DNA of 64,000 bases from an uncultured Ruminococcus sp. (GTDB lineage Bacteria; Bacillota; Clostridia; Oscillospirales; Ruminococcaceae): positions 1 through 64,000 of the forward strand of contig CACWPL010000002.1 of the NCBI GenBank assembly GCA_902762785.1. The letters run 5' to 3'. Positions 53,712-63,180 of this stretch are shown here, piece after piece. The translations under genes were made by a program, and so were the position numbers. The stretch's first letter is position 1, and each line of letters opens with the position of its first letter. The notes under the pieces are model-generated. The model saw nothing but the letters and a program-made list of their open reading frames with translations, was not told the DNA's origin and ran no database searches.

Positions 53712-54908
53712 ATGAAGAGTTACACCTACGTTGCAGTGAACGAAAAAGGCAAAGAGATAAAGGGTTCGCTCAACGCAGAAAACGAGAAGGACTTCCTGAC
53801 ACAGATCAAGGCGAAGGGCTTGACGCTCAAGACCTTTGACGAGAAGGCCGGATCGGACTCGAAAGCGATCAAGAAATTCAAGACCCAAGAGCTCGCCTTC
53901 TGCTGCCGTCAGCTGGCAGCGATGCTGACCTCTGGTCTGACCCTGGTCAAGGCCCTGGACATCCTGTCCAAGGAGCAGCCGACCGAGCAGGCAAGAGCCG
54001 TGTGGCAGGACATCTACGAGAACGTGCAGAAGGGTGAATCCTTCTCCGAGTCGCTCCAGATGTACCGCGGCGTGTTCCCTGAGTTCCTGATCTCGATGGT
54101 CAGCGCCGGTGAGTCGTCCGGTTCTCTGGACACGATCATGCAGCGTATGTCTGACCACTATCAGAAGGAACAGAAGATGAACAACACGATCAAGGGCGCC
54201 ATGACCTACCCGATCATCCTCGGCATCCTGTGTATCGTCATCATCATCGGTATGTTCACCTTCATCATGCCGACGTTCGCCGGCCTCTATGAGAGCCCCG
54301 ACGACATGCCGGCCTTCACCAAGGTCATGATGGGATTCTCCAACTCCCTGGTACATTTCTGGTACGTCTACATCCTCGTGATCCTGGCGATCGTGTTTGC
54401 AGTTACTTATGTCATGAAGATCCCGAGCACCCGCCTCAAGTGGGATAAGCTCATCATCAAGGGGCCGGGCTTTGGTCCGCTGGTCGTTAAGATCTACACC
54501 GCGCGCTTCGCCCGTACCCTTTCCTCCCTGTACTCCTCCGGTATCCCGATGGTAGAGTGCCTCAAGCGTTCCTCCGCCATCCTGGGCAACCGCTACATCG
54601 ATGAATGCTTCGAGAACGTCATCGACGAGGTAAAGCAGGGTGAGACGCTCTCGGCGTCCATCCAGAGAACGGAGATCTTCGACTCCATGTTCTGCTCCAT
54701 CATCTTCGTTGGTGAGGAGGCAGGTGCCCTGGATACCATCCTTGGCAAGACCGCAGAGTACTACGACGAGGAGGCCGACTCCGCAGTTGCCCGTCTCGTA
54801 TCCCTGCTCGAGCCGGTCATGATCATCGTCATGGGCGTAGCCGTCTGCATGCTGCTGCTGGCAGTATTCCCGGCGCTCTACGGTTCCTTCGACGCGATCG
54901 CAGCATGA
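53712..54908 (+). CDS. pilC: Type IV pilus inner-membrane platform protein PilC (T2SS F family)
   Basis: 398 residues, the normal length. Two homologous F domains cover about 60-185 and 260-390; the first ends SAGESSGSLD and the second VGEEAGALD, the family signature. Transmembrane helices lie near 170-192, 220-240 and 370-392. PilC forms the platform at the base of the pilus and couples to the PilB ATPase. GGAGGTGG precedes the ATG. First gene of the pil operon. Confidence 0.94.
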   Translation: MKSYTYVAVNEKGKEIKGSLNAENEKDFLTQIKAKGLTLKTFDEKAGSDSKAIKKFKTQELAFCCRQLAAMLTSGLTLVKALDILSKEQPTEQARAVWQDIYENVQKGESFSESLQMYRGVFPEFLISMVSAGESSGSLDTIMQRMSDHYQKEQKMNNTIKGAMTYPIILGILCIVIIIGMFTFIMPTFAGLYESPDDMPAFTKVMMGFSNSLVHFWYVYILVILAIVFAVTYVMKIPSTRLKWDKLIIKGPGFGPLVVKIYTARFARTLSSLYSSGIPMVECLKRSSAILGNRYIDECFENVIDEVKQGETLSASIQRTEIFDSMFCSIIFVGEEAGALDTILGKTAEYYDEEADSAVARLVSLLEPVMIIVMGVAVCMLLLAVFPALYGSFDAIAA

Positions 54909-54940
54909 TCCCAAACCAATTCAGAGAGGTGGAAAAATAA

Positions 54941-56596
54941 ATGCTTTCATTTGACGTTACCGACAGAAAGATCCGTATCATCAAGGGTACGGAGAGCAAC
55001 GGCAAGATCAAGATCTCGTCCGCTGCTGAGATCGAGCTCGAAGAGGCCGTCATCGTCAACGGTCATGTCAACGACATCAACCGTGTCGCTGTCCTGATCA
55101 ACCAGGTCCTCAAGCGCAACAACATGCCCGACAAGGAGGCCATCGTTGCGATCTCCTCGAACCAGACCGTCTTCAAGGAGCTGCTCATCACCCCGAACCC
55201 GAAGGAATCCGAGTTCATGAAGGAGATCCGCACCCAGCTCCAGGTCCAGATCAATGTGGACGACTCCTACTCCGTTGCCTACGTCATCGTAGGTGACCCG
55301 GAGGAGGACGACGCCGGCGAGAAGAAGCAGCGCGTGCTCGTTACTGCTTGTCCGTACGACGTTATCGACTGCTACAAGCGCATCTTCCACATGCTGGGCA
55401 TCAACCTCAAGACCGTCATGATCGGATGCAACGCCATCACCAAGGTGCTGCTCGCCGACTCCAAGGTCAAGGCCAAGATGCCGCTGCTGGCCGTACAGGT
55501 AGACGGCGCGTTCATCTCGCTCAACCTGTATGAGAACAACCAGCTCTCGTTCTCCCGTTTCGCATCCATCGATCCGGAGGACTACAACGATCCCGACGAT
55601 TATGTTTACGAGGCCGTTGTCGAGAACGTGTTCCGTATGCTCCAGTTCGCGCGTAGCCGCGGCACCGAGAACATCGAGAACGTCGTATTCTACGGCGACA
55701 TCAATGCTTCCCCGAACCTCTACAACCGTCTGATCGATGAGCTGAGCAACAACGAGCTGACCGTTAGCCAGATCAACGTACCTCCGCAGATCCACGGCTA
55801 CCAGAACCTCGAGTTCTCCCTCTACGCGAACGCCATCGGCGCGATGTTCAAGCGTAACAAGCTCACCGAGCACATCAACCTCCTCGAGACCGAGGGCTCC
55901 GGCGGCGCGCCCGGCCGTGTCCGCAAGGAGCAGAGCATCATGATCCCCGCCATCCTGGGCATCGGCGTGGCGCTGCTGTGCGTCGGCGGCGCTTGGGCAG
56001 TCCTCTCTATCATGGATGGCGCGATGAAGTCCGAGACCAAGAAGCTCCAGAAGAAGATCGACGATCCCGAGACCGCAGCGCAGCTCCAGCTCTATGATGA
56101 CCTCCAGGTCATGAAGGATAAGGTGCTGGCCTACAAGACCGACATCACCCATGCGAGCGAGGCCTACAAGACCTTCCCGATCCTGGAGCCGGCTTGCTAT
56201 GAGGCGCTCGACGAGGCCTTCGAGGTCATCGCGAACGAGAACACCGAGAACACCATCCAGGCGCCGCAGATCGGCACCGTCATCTACTCCAACGGCCTGT
56301 TCACCATCCCGGTAACGGTCTACACCGACGAGGAGTTCTCGCAGAAGTACCCGGCAGAGCTCGTGAAGTATCTGTTGAACGACAAGAGCGACATGTTCGC
56401 AGTGGCGTACTATGGCTCTTACACCGCAGAGAAGGAGACCGTCTCCATCACTCCGGATGCGCCGCCTACTGAGCAGTATACTGTTCATTTTGATCTGGCT
56501 GTGGGCATCAACAATGAGAAGCAGCTCCCGAAGATCGAGGCCGAGACTGAGCCCGAGACTGAGCCCGCATCTGAGAATGCGGAAGCTGCCGAATAA
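54941..56596 (+). CDS. pilM: PilM-PilN fusion, type IV pilus alignment protein
   Basis: 551 residues. Residues 1-~325 follow the actin-like PilM/FtsA fold, with a LSFDVTDRKIRIIKG start and an adenine-binding-type end. A single transmembrane helix (about 333-358, IPAILGIGVALLCVGGAW) is followed by a coiled segment and a ferredoxin-like domain (about 370-525), as in PilN. An acidic Glu/Pro/Thr tail ends the protein. PilM and PilN are normally separate proteins that meet at a short PilN N-terminal peptide; here they are covalently joined. AGAGGTGG precedes the ATG. Confidence 0.82.
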   Translation: MLSFDVTDRKIRIIKGTESNGKIKISSAAEIELEEAVIVNGHVNDINRVAVLINQVLKRNNMPDKEAIVAISSNQTVFKELLITPNPKESEFMKEIRTQLQVQINVDDSYSVAYVIVGDPEEDDAGEKKQRVLVTACPYDVIDCYKRIFHMLGINLKTVMIGCNAITKVLLADSKVKAKMPLLAVQVDGAFISLNLYENNQLSFSRFASIDPEDYNDPDDYVYEAVVENVFRMLQFARSRGTENIENVVFYGDINASPNLYNRLIDELSNNELTVSQINVPPQIHGYQNLEFSLYANAIGAMFKRNKLTEHINLLETEGSGGAPGRVRKEQSIMIPAILGIGVALLCVGGAWAVLSIMDGAMKSETKKLQKKIDDPETAAQLQLYDDLQVMKDKVLAYKTDITHASEAYKTFPILEPACYEALDEAFEVIANENTENTIQAPQIGTVIYSNGLFTIPVTVYTDEEFSQKYPAELVKYLLNDKSDMFAVAYYGSYTAEKETVSITPDAPPTEQYTVHFDLAVGINNEKQLPKIEAETEPETEPASENAEAAE

Positions 56597-56618
56597 TGCG
56601 TAAAGGAGATGATCGAAG

Positions 56619-57410
56619 ATGAAGGACATGAGCTATAGAGATAAAATGGTCATCCTGGCCATTTCTATCGTCGTTATCCTGTTGGTGGGCTTCTTCGCCC
56701 TGATCAGACCGGCCTACAATAAGCTGGTCGCTGATACCAACACCTACAATGAGGTCAAGACCACATGGGACGGCATCGAGCAGAAGATCAACGCCATCCC
56801 GACCCTGAAGGACACCATCACTGAAAACTACAACGAGAGCAAGAAGCTGGCAGAGCAGTTCGTGAACGAGGCGTTCCCGGAGACCTATAATATGGAGCAC
56901 TCCAGCTACACGATCGACCAGTACCTCCAGACCGCCATCGACGAGTCGGAGCTTTCGGTCAAGAGCTACTCCCAGAGCGATCCGGCGAGCATGGTCGTGG
57001 ACTACAAGTTCCACGTTCCGCAGGTCGTAAGCTATCCGCTCCTCGAGAGCGCTGACATCAACGGCAACTACGCCAAGGATGTGGCAGACCTCCTGCTGAC
57101 GAGCGCGACCCTCGCGACCACGGATAAGGCGACCATGCTGGGCACCAACATCTCGCTCGAGGTCGAGGGTACCCGCGAGGCACTGATGGCGTTCCTCGAC
57201 AAGATCAACGAGGACGAGAACGCCCTGGTCATCAGCGACGTGACCATCGTCGACTACCAGTTCAATGGCGGCCGCGAGGTAACGAGCGTTGGTGAGGACG
57301 GCCAGGAGATCGTCACGATCGATCAGAACAAGGAAGGCACCTCCCGCATGTCTCTGAACCTGACCATGTTCAACGCCAAGGAGATCGACAAGCCTGATCT
57401 TGGAGATTAA
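56619..57410 (+). CDS. pilO: PilO-like pilus alignment protein
   Basis: 263 residues. A short cytoplasmic start precedes a transmembrane helix (about 9-30, MVILAISIVVILLVGFFAL). A coiled coil (about 35-80) and an alpha/beta domain (about 95-255) follow, the PilO layout. It sits immediately after the PilM-PilN fusion, as PilO does in other loci. Sequence similarity to PilO by eye is low, so the name rests on position and layout. AAAGGAG precedes the ATG. Confidence 0.75.
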   Translation: MKDMSYRDKMVILAISIVVILLVGFFALIRPAYNKLVADTNTYNEVKTTWDGIEQKINAIPTLKDTITENYNESKKLAEQFVNEAFPETYNMEHSSYTIDQYLQTAIDESELSVKSYSQSDPASMVVDYKFHVPQVVSYPLLESADINGNYAKDVADLLLTSATLATTDKATMLGTNISLEVEGTREALMAFLDKINEDENALVISDVTIVDYQFNGGREVTSVGEDGQEIVTIDQNKEGTSRMSLNLTMFNAKEIDKPDLGD

Positions 57411-57452
57411 GGCATCTCCTGTGTGGCAACGTAAAGAAAGGTGGTAAGTACG

Positions 57453-60400
57453 ATGAAGGAGAAAGCAAACGCCATGTCTGCTGTTCCCCGCCCGGCCAAA
57501 AAGGTAAAAGGTACTGTACTGTTCACCGTAGTCTGCGTCATGATGGTACTCATCGTCTTCCTGATGGGTACCCTGACGCTGGCAGCGACGGCGAATAAGC
57601 GAGCGCTTACCAATTTCCAGCAGGAACAGACAGAATACACAGCGCGAGCCGTGCTCGAGGCTGTCATCACCAACATCAACAGCGACCTCACGGGAGGTCT
57701 GGCGGCCGACATCCAGAACATGTCCGGCACGCAGATCTCCGTGCCTGTCACCATCCCGGATGACAAGGCCCAGGAGGTCAGCAACGTCATCATCCGCAAG
57801 ACCTCTCAGACCCGCCAGTCCTACAGCGATGCTGATGGCTGGCAGACCGTCCCGGTCTACGAGATGGAGGTCACTGTCCGCAGCCAGACGACCGCGGCAG
57901 AGACGACCTACACCGCCTACATCGGTGCGAAGGGCGAGTCCACCAGCACGATCACGACGCCCAACACCACCATCACCAGCAGCGGCGGCGGCGGCGCGTT
58001 CGTATCCATCGGCGACCTCAGCTCCGATATCGGTACCGGCGGCTACATCACCGGTGGTACGTTCGTAGGTCTGGAGAACCAGCGCCTTGGCACTCCCCGC
58101 GCGGGCGGCTACAAGATCGGTGGTTCCCAGGAGTCCATGATGGAAGCGCCCATCTATATCTACGGCGACCTGTCCTCGGACCTGAAGTTCTCCGTCAACT
58201 ATCGTGCGCCTGGTGACTATTTCGCAGTCATCGGCAACCTCGACATCGACCAGGCGACCGGCTTCCAGACCATCTATGAGGGCTACAGCTGGGGCGGCGC
58301 GAGTGTCGACTACGCAAAGACTCCCATCCTCTATGTAGAGGGTGTGCTCGATCACCATGGCTGCGCCTTCACTGTGGGCGATGCCGATCATCCGACCAAT
58401 GTATTCACCGGCAGCTTCAACTTCGGCGGTGTCACCGCTTGGGGCAACGGCAGCGATGTCTACATCTATGGTGACCTCTATGCGATGGACGAGGATGCGA
58501 CCAGCTACATCCGCGGCCATCAGAACTGGAACAGCAACCAGCTCTACTCTTGGGTAGACAGCACGCTGAGCATCACAGGCGCTCCCGATAAGACCAACGG
58601 CAAGTACGGTAACGTCTTTGCAAAGGGCAGCCTGCAGCTCGACGCGTCCAACAACGACATCCGCATCGGCGGCGCTGTTCGTGCAGAGCGCGATGTGGAG
58701 ATGAAGGGCGGTCATAACATCATCACCGGTAACGACACCGCCAATTCCACCAAAGGTGACGTTGTCGTAGGTGGTACGCTGACCGTCGCTTCCGGTACGA
58801 CCCTCAAGGTCAACGGTGATCTCGTGGTCGGCACCCTCGTCAACAACGGCAAGATCGAGTGCTCCGGCACCATCAAGGCCGTGAACCATCCTGCTGACGG
58901 CGACCTGAACGGCAAGACCGTGACCGAGGTCACGGCGCCGGCTGCATCGTCTGTCACAATGAACGTTTCGACCTACTATACCAACCTCGACGGCACTCCT
59001 CTGACGGATCTTTACATCCTGCGTGAGGGGCAGAAGAACCTGCCGGCAGATCATTACATCGTCCAGGCGCGTTACCAGAAGCATACCATCAATCCTGATG
59101 GTACGGAAACGGTCGATACACATGGTGACCAGTGGAACAATAGCGAATGGTCCGGCCGTGAGGATATCATTCCCGAATTCACGTTCGTTCCTGATGCGAC
59201 CTACGCCACTGTTGAGGACTATCTGACGGCGACGAGCGATCTGTATGTCGACATGATGACCTACACGAGCGCCGCCAATGCGAAGACCTCCACCAACACC
59301 CAGTCCTATTATGACCTCTCTGTTTCGGCAGCCTACGATGCAGAGGTATACCCGGATAAGTACGAGAAGAAGGACATCGACATCCCGGATCCGAACGATC
59401 CCTCCGCGACCATCACGGTACCGAACATGCCTTCCGCACTGTTCACCATCCCGCGTGATACCGACTACACCTCGAAGTATATCACCGATATCAAGAAGAC
59501 CGGCCTGTATCACACCGACCTGACCGGCGCTGACAGAACGCCTGCGGCGGTCGCTGCCGATCCGTATGATGGCAAGGGCGACGGCTATATCGCTCCCATC
59601 TATGAGAAGAGCGGCAACTCCGCAAGAAAGTACGCGCCCATCCAGAACGATACGGCACATTATGTGAACAACATCGATTCTGCGTCTCCGCCTGCCGGCT
59701 CTGCTGTGGTAGTCAAGACTGACTCGAACGGCAAGCCGTACTATGAGGTCTCCAAGAGCTGCGTGCTCAGCGGCTTCCTGGATAAAAACGTCTACATCAA
59801 CACCACTGCGACTGGTTCGGCTGCACCGATCACCGTCATCCTCGACAATGTGACGCTCTCCATCTCCGCAAGCTCCGGTAATACCATCATCGTCAATGAT
59901 GCTGCTGAGGTGAGCATGTTCGTCGTCGGCGAGTATCACGGCGGTTCCATCATCACTCTGGATTACCTCAACCGTATCTACAACGGCGAGGGTGCCATCA
60001 CCAACGACCAGAGCACCAAGCTCGGTACGAACTGGAGCGACTACAAGTTCTTCTCGAACATGACGGCAGACATGACGATCAAGAACGTCGTGACCTCCGT
60101 CACCGACAGAGACTACCCGGATGTCATGATCTATGCCGAGAACGGCTCCCTGATGCAGCTCGATGAGGGCTCCAAGGAGAACGTTGTCACCGGTATCATC
60201 CGTGCGCCCGGCATGGACTTCAAGAACGAGAAGACGGAGACCCTGAACCATGAGATCAACTACGCCGGCATGACGTTCGGCACAGTCGCATCGGGCCATC
60301 CGGAGAACCGCACGAGACTTGGTGTCATCGGCGAGCTCATCGCGCACACCATCAACCTTGGCGGCAGCGATCGTTTCGGTCTGCTCTATGTCCAGCTCGA

Positions 60401-60587
60401 CACTGGCCACACGGCTTGCACCTGCGGCTGCCCCGACTGCACCGATGCAGACGGCTGCCCGTGCAACGGCTGCGGCACTGCATGCACCTGCCCGAACCGT
60501 ACCGGCGGCGTGACCATCACGCCCGGCAGTACCACGACCGTAACGCATGGTGCGGTATTCGACATTCTGTACTTTAATGTAACGTAA
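57453..60587 (+). CDS. Very large PilX-like pilus-associated protein with Cys-rich C-terminus
   Basis: About 1,044 residues. An N-terminal basic stretch and KVKG precede one hydrophobic helix (about 20-45) and the helical ALTNFQQEQTEYTARAVLEA, as in PilX-type minor pilin or pilus assembly proteins. There is no +5 Glu. Middle regions (about 180-500) are Gly/Thr-rich beta structure, with a run like a bactofilin or beta-helix near 385-480. Residues ~985-1022 hold nine cysteines in CxC, CxxC and CxxxxC spacing, before a short beta end. It could sit at the pilus tip as an adhesin. The ATG at 57453 follows AAAGGTGG. Confidence 0.65.
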   Translation: MKEKANAMSAVPRPAKKVKGTVLFTVVCVMMVLIVFLMGTLTLAATANKRALTNFQQEQTEYTARAVLEAVITNINSDLTGGLAADIQNMSGTQISVPVTIPDDKAQEVSNVIIRKTSQTRQSYSDADGWQTVPVYEMEVTVRSQTTAAETTYTAYIGAKGESTSTITTPNTTITSSGGGGAFVSIGDLSSDIGTGGYITGGTFVGLENQRLGTPRAGGYKIGGSQESMMEAPIYIYGDLSSDLKFSVNYRAPGDYFAVIGNLDIDQATGFQTIYEGYSWGGASVDYAKTPILYVEGVLDHHGCAFTVGDADHPTNVFTGSFNFGGVTAWGNGSDVYIYGDLYAMDEDATSYIRGHQNWNSNQLYSWVDSTLSITGAPDKTNGKYGNVFAKGSLQLDASNNDIRIGGAVRAERDVEMKGGHNIITGNDTANSTKGDVVVGGTLTVASGTTLKVNGDLVVGTLVNNGKIECSGTIKAVNHPADGDLNGKTVTEVTAPAASSVTMNVSTYYTNLDGTPLTDLYILREGQKNLPADHYIVQARYQKHTINPDGTETVDTHGDQWNNSEWSGREDIIPEFTFVPDATYATVEDYLTATSDLYVDMMTYTSAANAKTSTNTQSYYDLSVSAAYDAEVYPDKYEKKDIDIPDPNDPSATITVPNMPSALFTIPRDTDYTSKYITDIKKTGLYHTDLTGADRTPAAVAADPYDGKGDGYIAPIYEKSGNSARKYAPIQNDTAHYVNNIDSASPPAGSAVVVKTDSNGKPYYEVSKSCVLSGFLDKNVYINTTATGSAAPITVILDNVTLSISASSGNTIIVNDAAEVSMFVVGEYHGGSIITLDYLNRIYNGEGAITNDQSTKLGTNWSDYKFFSNMTADMTIKNVVTSVTDRDYPDVMIYAENGSLMQLDEGSKENVVTGIIRAPGMDFKNEKTETLNHEINYAGMTFGTVASGHPENRTRLGVIGELIAHTINLGGSDRFGLLYVQLDTGHTACTCGCPDCTDADGCPCNGCGTACTCPNRTGGVTITPGSTTTVTHGAVFDILYFNVT

Positions 60588-60599
60588 GGAGGTGCAGAG

Positions 60600-61001
60600 A
60601 TGAAAATGATCAAGCGTAAGAAGCGCACCGTCAAGGGCATGACCCTGATCGAGTGCATCGTAGCGATCCTTGTGGTCGGCATCATGGGTGTCGTGCTCTG
60701 CACGACCGGTGTTGCGACCAAGAACTTCATGATGGATACCAACCATCTGAACAACAAGACCCAGGCAGAGGCCAAGACCGGCGGCAACCGCGACATCACC
60801 AAGCTCAACAATGATGCCGCGAACGTCGGCGCGGCTGCTGTGACGCCCGAGGACGTGACCATCACCGTAGGCACCTACGGTACGGTCGACGCGCAGCGTT
60901 ACAGCACCGCGGTCTCTGCGCAGTCCTATACTGCGGACACCAATAAGCGCTCTGATACGCATATGGACGCCGACCTGGAGTTCTATACCTTTACACCGTG
61001 A
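60600..61001 (+). CDS. Type IV prepilin-like protein, short
   Basis: 133 residues. The class III signal is KRTVKG|MTLIE: cleavage would follow G13, leaving Met +1 and Glu +5 (E18). A hydrophobic helix of about 20 residues follows, then a polar Asn/Thr/Ala-rich domain with no cysteine pair. It would be processed by PilD and assembled as a pilin or minor pilin. GGAGGTG precedes the ATG. It is 12 bases after the large PilX-like gene. Confidence 0.82.
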   Translation: MKMIKRKKRTVKGMTLIECIVAILVVGIMGVVLCTTGVATKNFMMDTNHLNNKTQAEAKTGGNRDITKLNNDAANVGAAAVTPEDVTITVGTYGTVDAQRYSTAVSAQSYTADTNKRSDTHMDADLEFYTFTP

Positions 61002-61018
61002 CCCAGGGAGGTGGAAGC

Positions 61019-62020
61019 ATGAGATCAAAGACTGTTAAGGGCTTTACCCTCATCGAGCTGATCGTGGTCATGGCCATCTTCGGTCTCATCCTTGCGACCG
61101 CGATGCTGCTGTATCGCCCGTCGGCAAAGATGATGGTAGAGTCCTCCGTACAGGAGAGTGCACAGGCGGTGCTGACGAACGTCGGCACCTACCTGGAGAG
61201 TGAGTTCGCCTCGGTAGAACGCATCGACTCCTATGACACGCTCGGCTCGCGCGATGGCCGCGTACTCGACTTCGCCAAGAAGTATTACGAGGGCATCCTG
61301 CGCAATGGCTCTGACGCAGATCCGGCCACCGCGAAATACGGCTCCGGCCAGATCCACGTCATGGAGATCATCAATGACGAGTCGACCATTCCGGATCCCG
61401 CGAACCCGGGTTCGGACAAGACCGTGATCAATTCGGTCATCCGCACCTATGTGTACAACTGCAACTTCGCTACTGGCGCTGTGACCGCAGTTGAGAACAC
61501 CGGCCTCGCCAATCCCAGCGCGCTCAACCAGGCTTACTATCAGGATAACGTCCTGACCATCCGCCTCGGTGAGTACGACGACACGAACTGGGACGACACC
61601 ACGCCCCCGACCATCTCGCAGCTTCGCTCGTATGTGCATCCGGGTGGCATGTCGTTCTCCATCAAGGCAGAGTCCCGCCGTCAGTTCAATGGCAATGTGT
61701 ACAACAACTACAAGGCCGTTACGATCCCGCTCGTCAACATCATGAACATGCCGGTAGGCAGCAGCTACTATGGACTGAACGAATCCGTGGATTCGGCGAC
61801 CGGCGCACATACCTATAATATCACCGGCATCGCGAACGTATCGAACCAGGAGGCGAACAGTGTTGCGGCAGCGCCTGTCACGCTGAACGCATCCCGCGAG
61901 CTCAATCCAGACTCGAACTATCGCGACACTAAGCTCGTTGGCTCCGCGACCGACCCGATCACCAGCTATATGTTCATCTATAGCTACGGCGCCGAGATCG
62001 ACACGACGGCAGCTCCGTAA
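61019..62020 (+). CDS. Type IV prepilin-like protein, large
   Basis: 333 residues. The class III signal is SKTVKG|FTLIEL, with cleavage after G8 and Glu +5 (E13). A hydrophobic helix (about 9-32) and a ~290-residue beta-rich globular domain with Asn/Asp/Thr-rich loops follow. The size points to a minor pilin or a tip protein. GGGAGGTGG precedes the ATG at 61019. Last gene of the rightward pil operon. Confidence 0.82.
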   Translation: MRSKTVKGFTLIELIVVMAIFGLILATAMLLYRPSAKMMVESSVQESAQAVLTNVGTYLESEFASVERIDSYDTLGSRDGRVLDFAKKYYEGILRNGSDADPATAKYGSGQIHVMEIINDESTIPDPANPGSDKTVINSVIRTYVYNCNFATGAVTAVENTGLANPSALNQAYYQDNVLTIRLGEYDDTNWDDTTPPTISQLRSYVHPGGMSFSIKAESRRQFNGNVYNNYKAVTIPLVNIMNMPVGSSYYGLNESVDSATGAHTYNITGIANVSNQEANSVAAAPVTLNASRELNPDSNYRDTKLVGSATDPITSYMFIYSYGAEIDTTAAP

Positions 62021-62030
62021 ACAAACCAAA

Positions 62031-62085
62031 ACAAGTTCGGCAGTCGGAAGACTTGCATCCCGACTGCCGAAACTTGTTGACATTT
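62031..62085. terminator. Bidirectional terminator between the pil operon and pilD
   Basis: ACAAGTTCGGCAGTCGG (62031-62047) pairs with its complement ending at 62076 (one bulged base). The plus strand has a TTTTT tract shortly after, and the minus strand TTTTGGTTTG. Confidence 0.8.
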
Positions 62086-62095
62086 TTGACCAGAC

Positions 62096-63013
62096 TTAGA
62101 AACGCGCGACCTGCGCGATCGACTGGACGGCCTCCGGATCATAGGTCAGGATGCCGATGTACCAGTCCATGATCGGCTCACCGAAGAGCGCCCCGAGGAA
62201 CAGTCCTGCGGCCAGCGCCGGGCCGAACGCGAATTTCGATTCGCCGCTCGAATGCTTATTGATGATGCCCCAGACAGAGGCGATGATCAGTCCGAAGAAC
62301 ATCGAGACCACGCAGGCCTTCCAGCCGATGAGCAGACCGCCTGCCGCCATGATCAGCGTATCACCGAGCTCGATGCCGCGGCGGATGTCCTCCATCCCGA
62401 AGAACTTGCGTGCGATGGGCCCTGTCGCCTCACCGATCAGGAAGAACGGCACGCCCACACAGACCAGACCGATCAGATGATCCCAAACAGTATCATCCTC
62501 GACGGCGTCACGCAGGAAGTCCGGCAGACGATAGAGCGTCTCCTGCGGCAGCAGGCAAAGCACGATGAGCGGGATCGCCAAAACGGCGATGAGCCCGAGC
62601 AGGACAAGGTCCATCTCCATCGTGTCGTAGTCGATGAACGCCAGGCAGATCAGAAGCGAAAAGAACAGACAGTACAGCAGAGACTTTAAGTTGAAGTCCA
62701 TCACCAGGAACGTCACCACATAGACCACGCCGTTGAGCGCCTCCACGATGGGGTAGCGGCTCGAGATCTTCTCCCCGCAGCTCCGACATTTCCCGTGCAG
62801 GATGAAGACCCAGCTCACGATGGGGATGATGTCGATGATGCGAATCTTTGCACCGCAGGTGGTGCAGTGAGACGCGCGTTTGACCAGCGACTCCCCGCGC
62901 GGCAGTCGGTAGATGACCACGTTCAGGAAGCTCCCGATACAGATCCCATACAGGAACACGACGGGAAAAAACAGGAAGTAGAACCCGGCATCCATGAATT
63001 CATTGTGAAGCAT
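62096..63013 (-). CDS. pilD: Type IV prepilin peptidase / N-methyltransferase
   Basis: 305 residues. The N-terminal domain has LYGICIGSFLNVVIYRLPRGESL and two zinc Cys pairs (C50/C53 and C76/C79). About six helices follow. Catalytic aspartates are D128 in FIDYD and D218 in ELGD. The second motif is usually GxGDxK; here the first Gly is Glu and the Lys is missing. It cleaves and N-methylates prepilins such as the two encoded just upstream. GGAGGGG precedes the ATG at 63013. Transcribed opposite to the other pil genes. Confidence 0.92.
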   Translation of the reverse strand: MLHNEFMDAGFYFLFFPVVFLYGICIGSFLNVVIYRLPRGESLVKRASHCTTCGAKIRIIDIIPIVSWVFILHGKCRSCGEKISSRYPIVEALNGVVYVVTFLVMDFNLKSLLYCLFFSLLICLAFIDYDTMEMDLVLLGLIAVLAIPLIVLCLLPQETLYRLPDFLRDAVEDDTVWDHLIGLVCVGVPFFLIGEATGPIARKFFGMEDIRRGIELGDTLIMAAGGLLIGWKACVVSMFFGLIIASVWGIINKHSSGESKFAFGPALAAGLFLGALFGEPIMDWYIGILTYDPEAVQSIAQVARF

Positions 63014-63042
63014 AGCAGCCCCTCCTTCAATAAGATACCTTT

Positions 63043-63071
63043 ATTATAGCACATCCCGCGTGGATCTGCAA
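63043..63071 (-). promoter_or_regulatory. Promoter of pilD
   Basis: TTGCAG (complement of 63066-63071), 17-bp spacer, TATAAT (complement of 63043-63048). Confidence 0.85.
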
Positions 63072-63103
63072 GAGGGAGCGGCAAATATCAGCAAGAAGAT
63101 CCA

Positions 63104-63127
63104 GCATCGCAGGGGAGCCTGCGCTGC
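63104..63127. other. Hairpin between pilD and pilB
   Basis: GCATCGCAGG pairs with CCTGCGCTGC around a 4-base loop (one mismatch), 53 bases before the pilB start. No consensus promoter for pilB is visible in this 108-base gap. The hairpin may belong to the pilB leader. Confidence 0.4.
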
Positions 63128-63180
63128 TTGAAAATAGATCCCAAAACGAAAAAGAAATATCAATATATGGAGGTAATCGT

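Noticed and set aside
56508..61028. Very long open frame on the minus strand opposite the pil genes
   Set aside because: It lies exactly antisense to pilO, the PilX-like gene and prepilins, lacks ribosome site and promoter, and its composition is what codon bias of the plus-strand genes produces.
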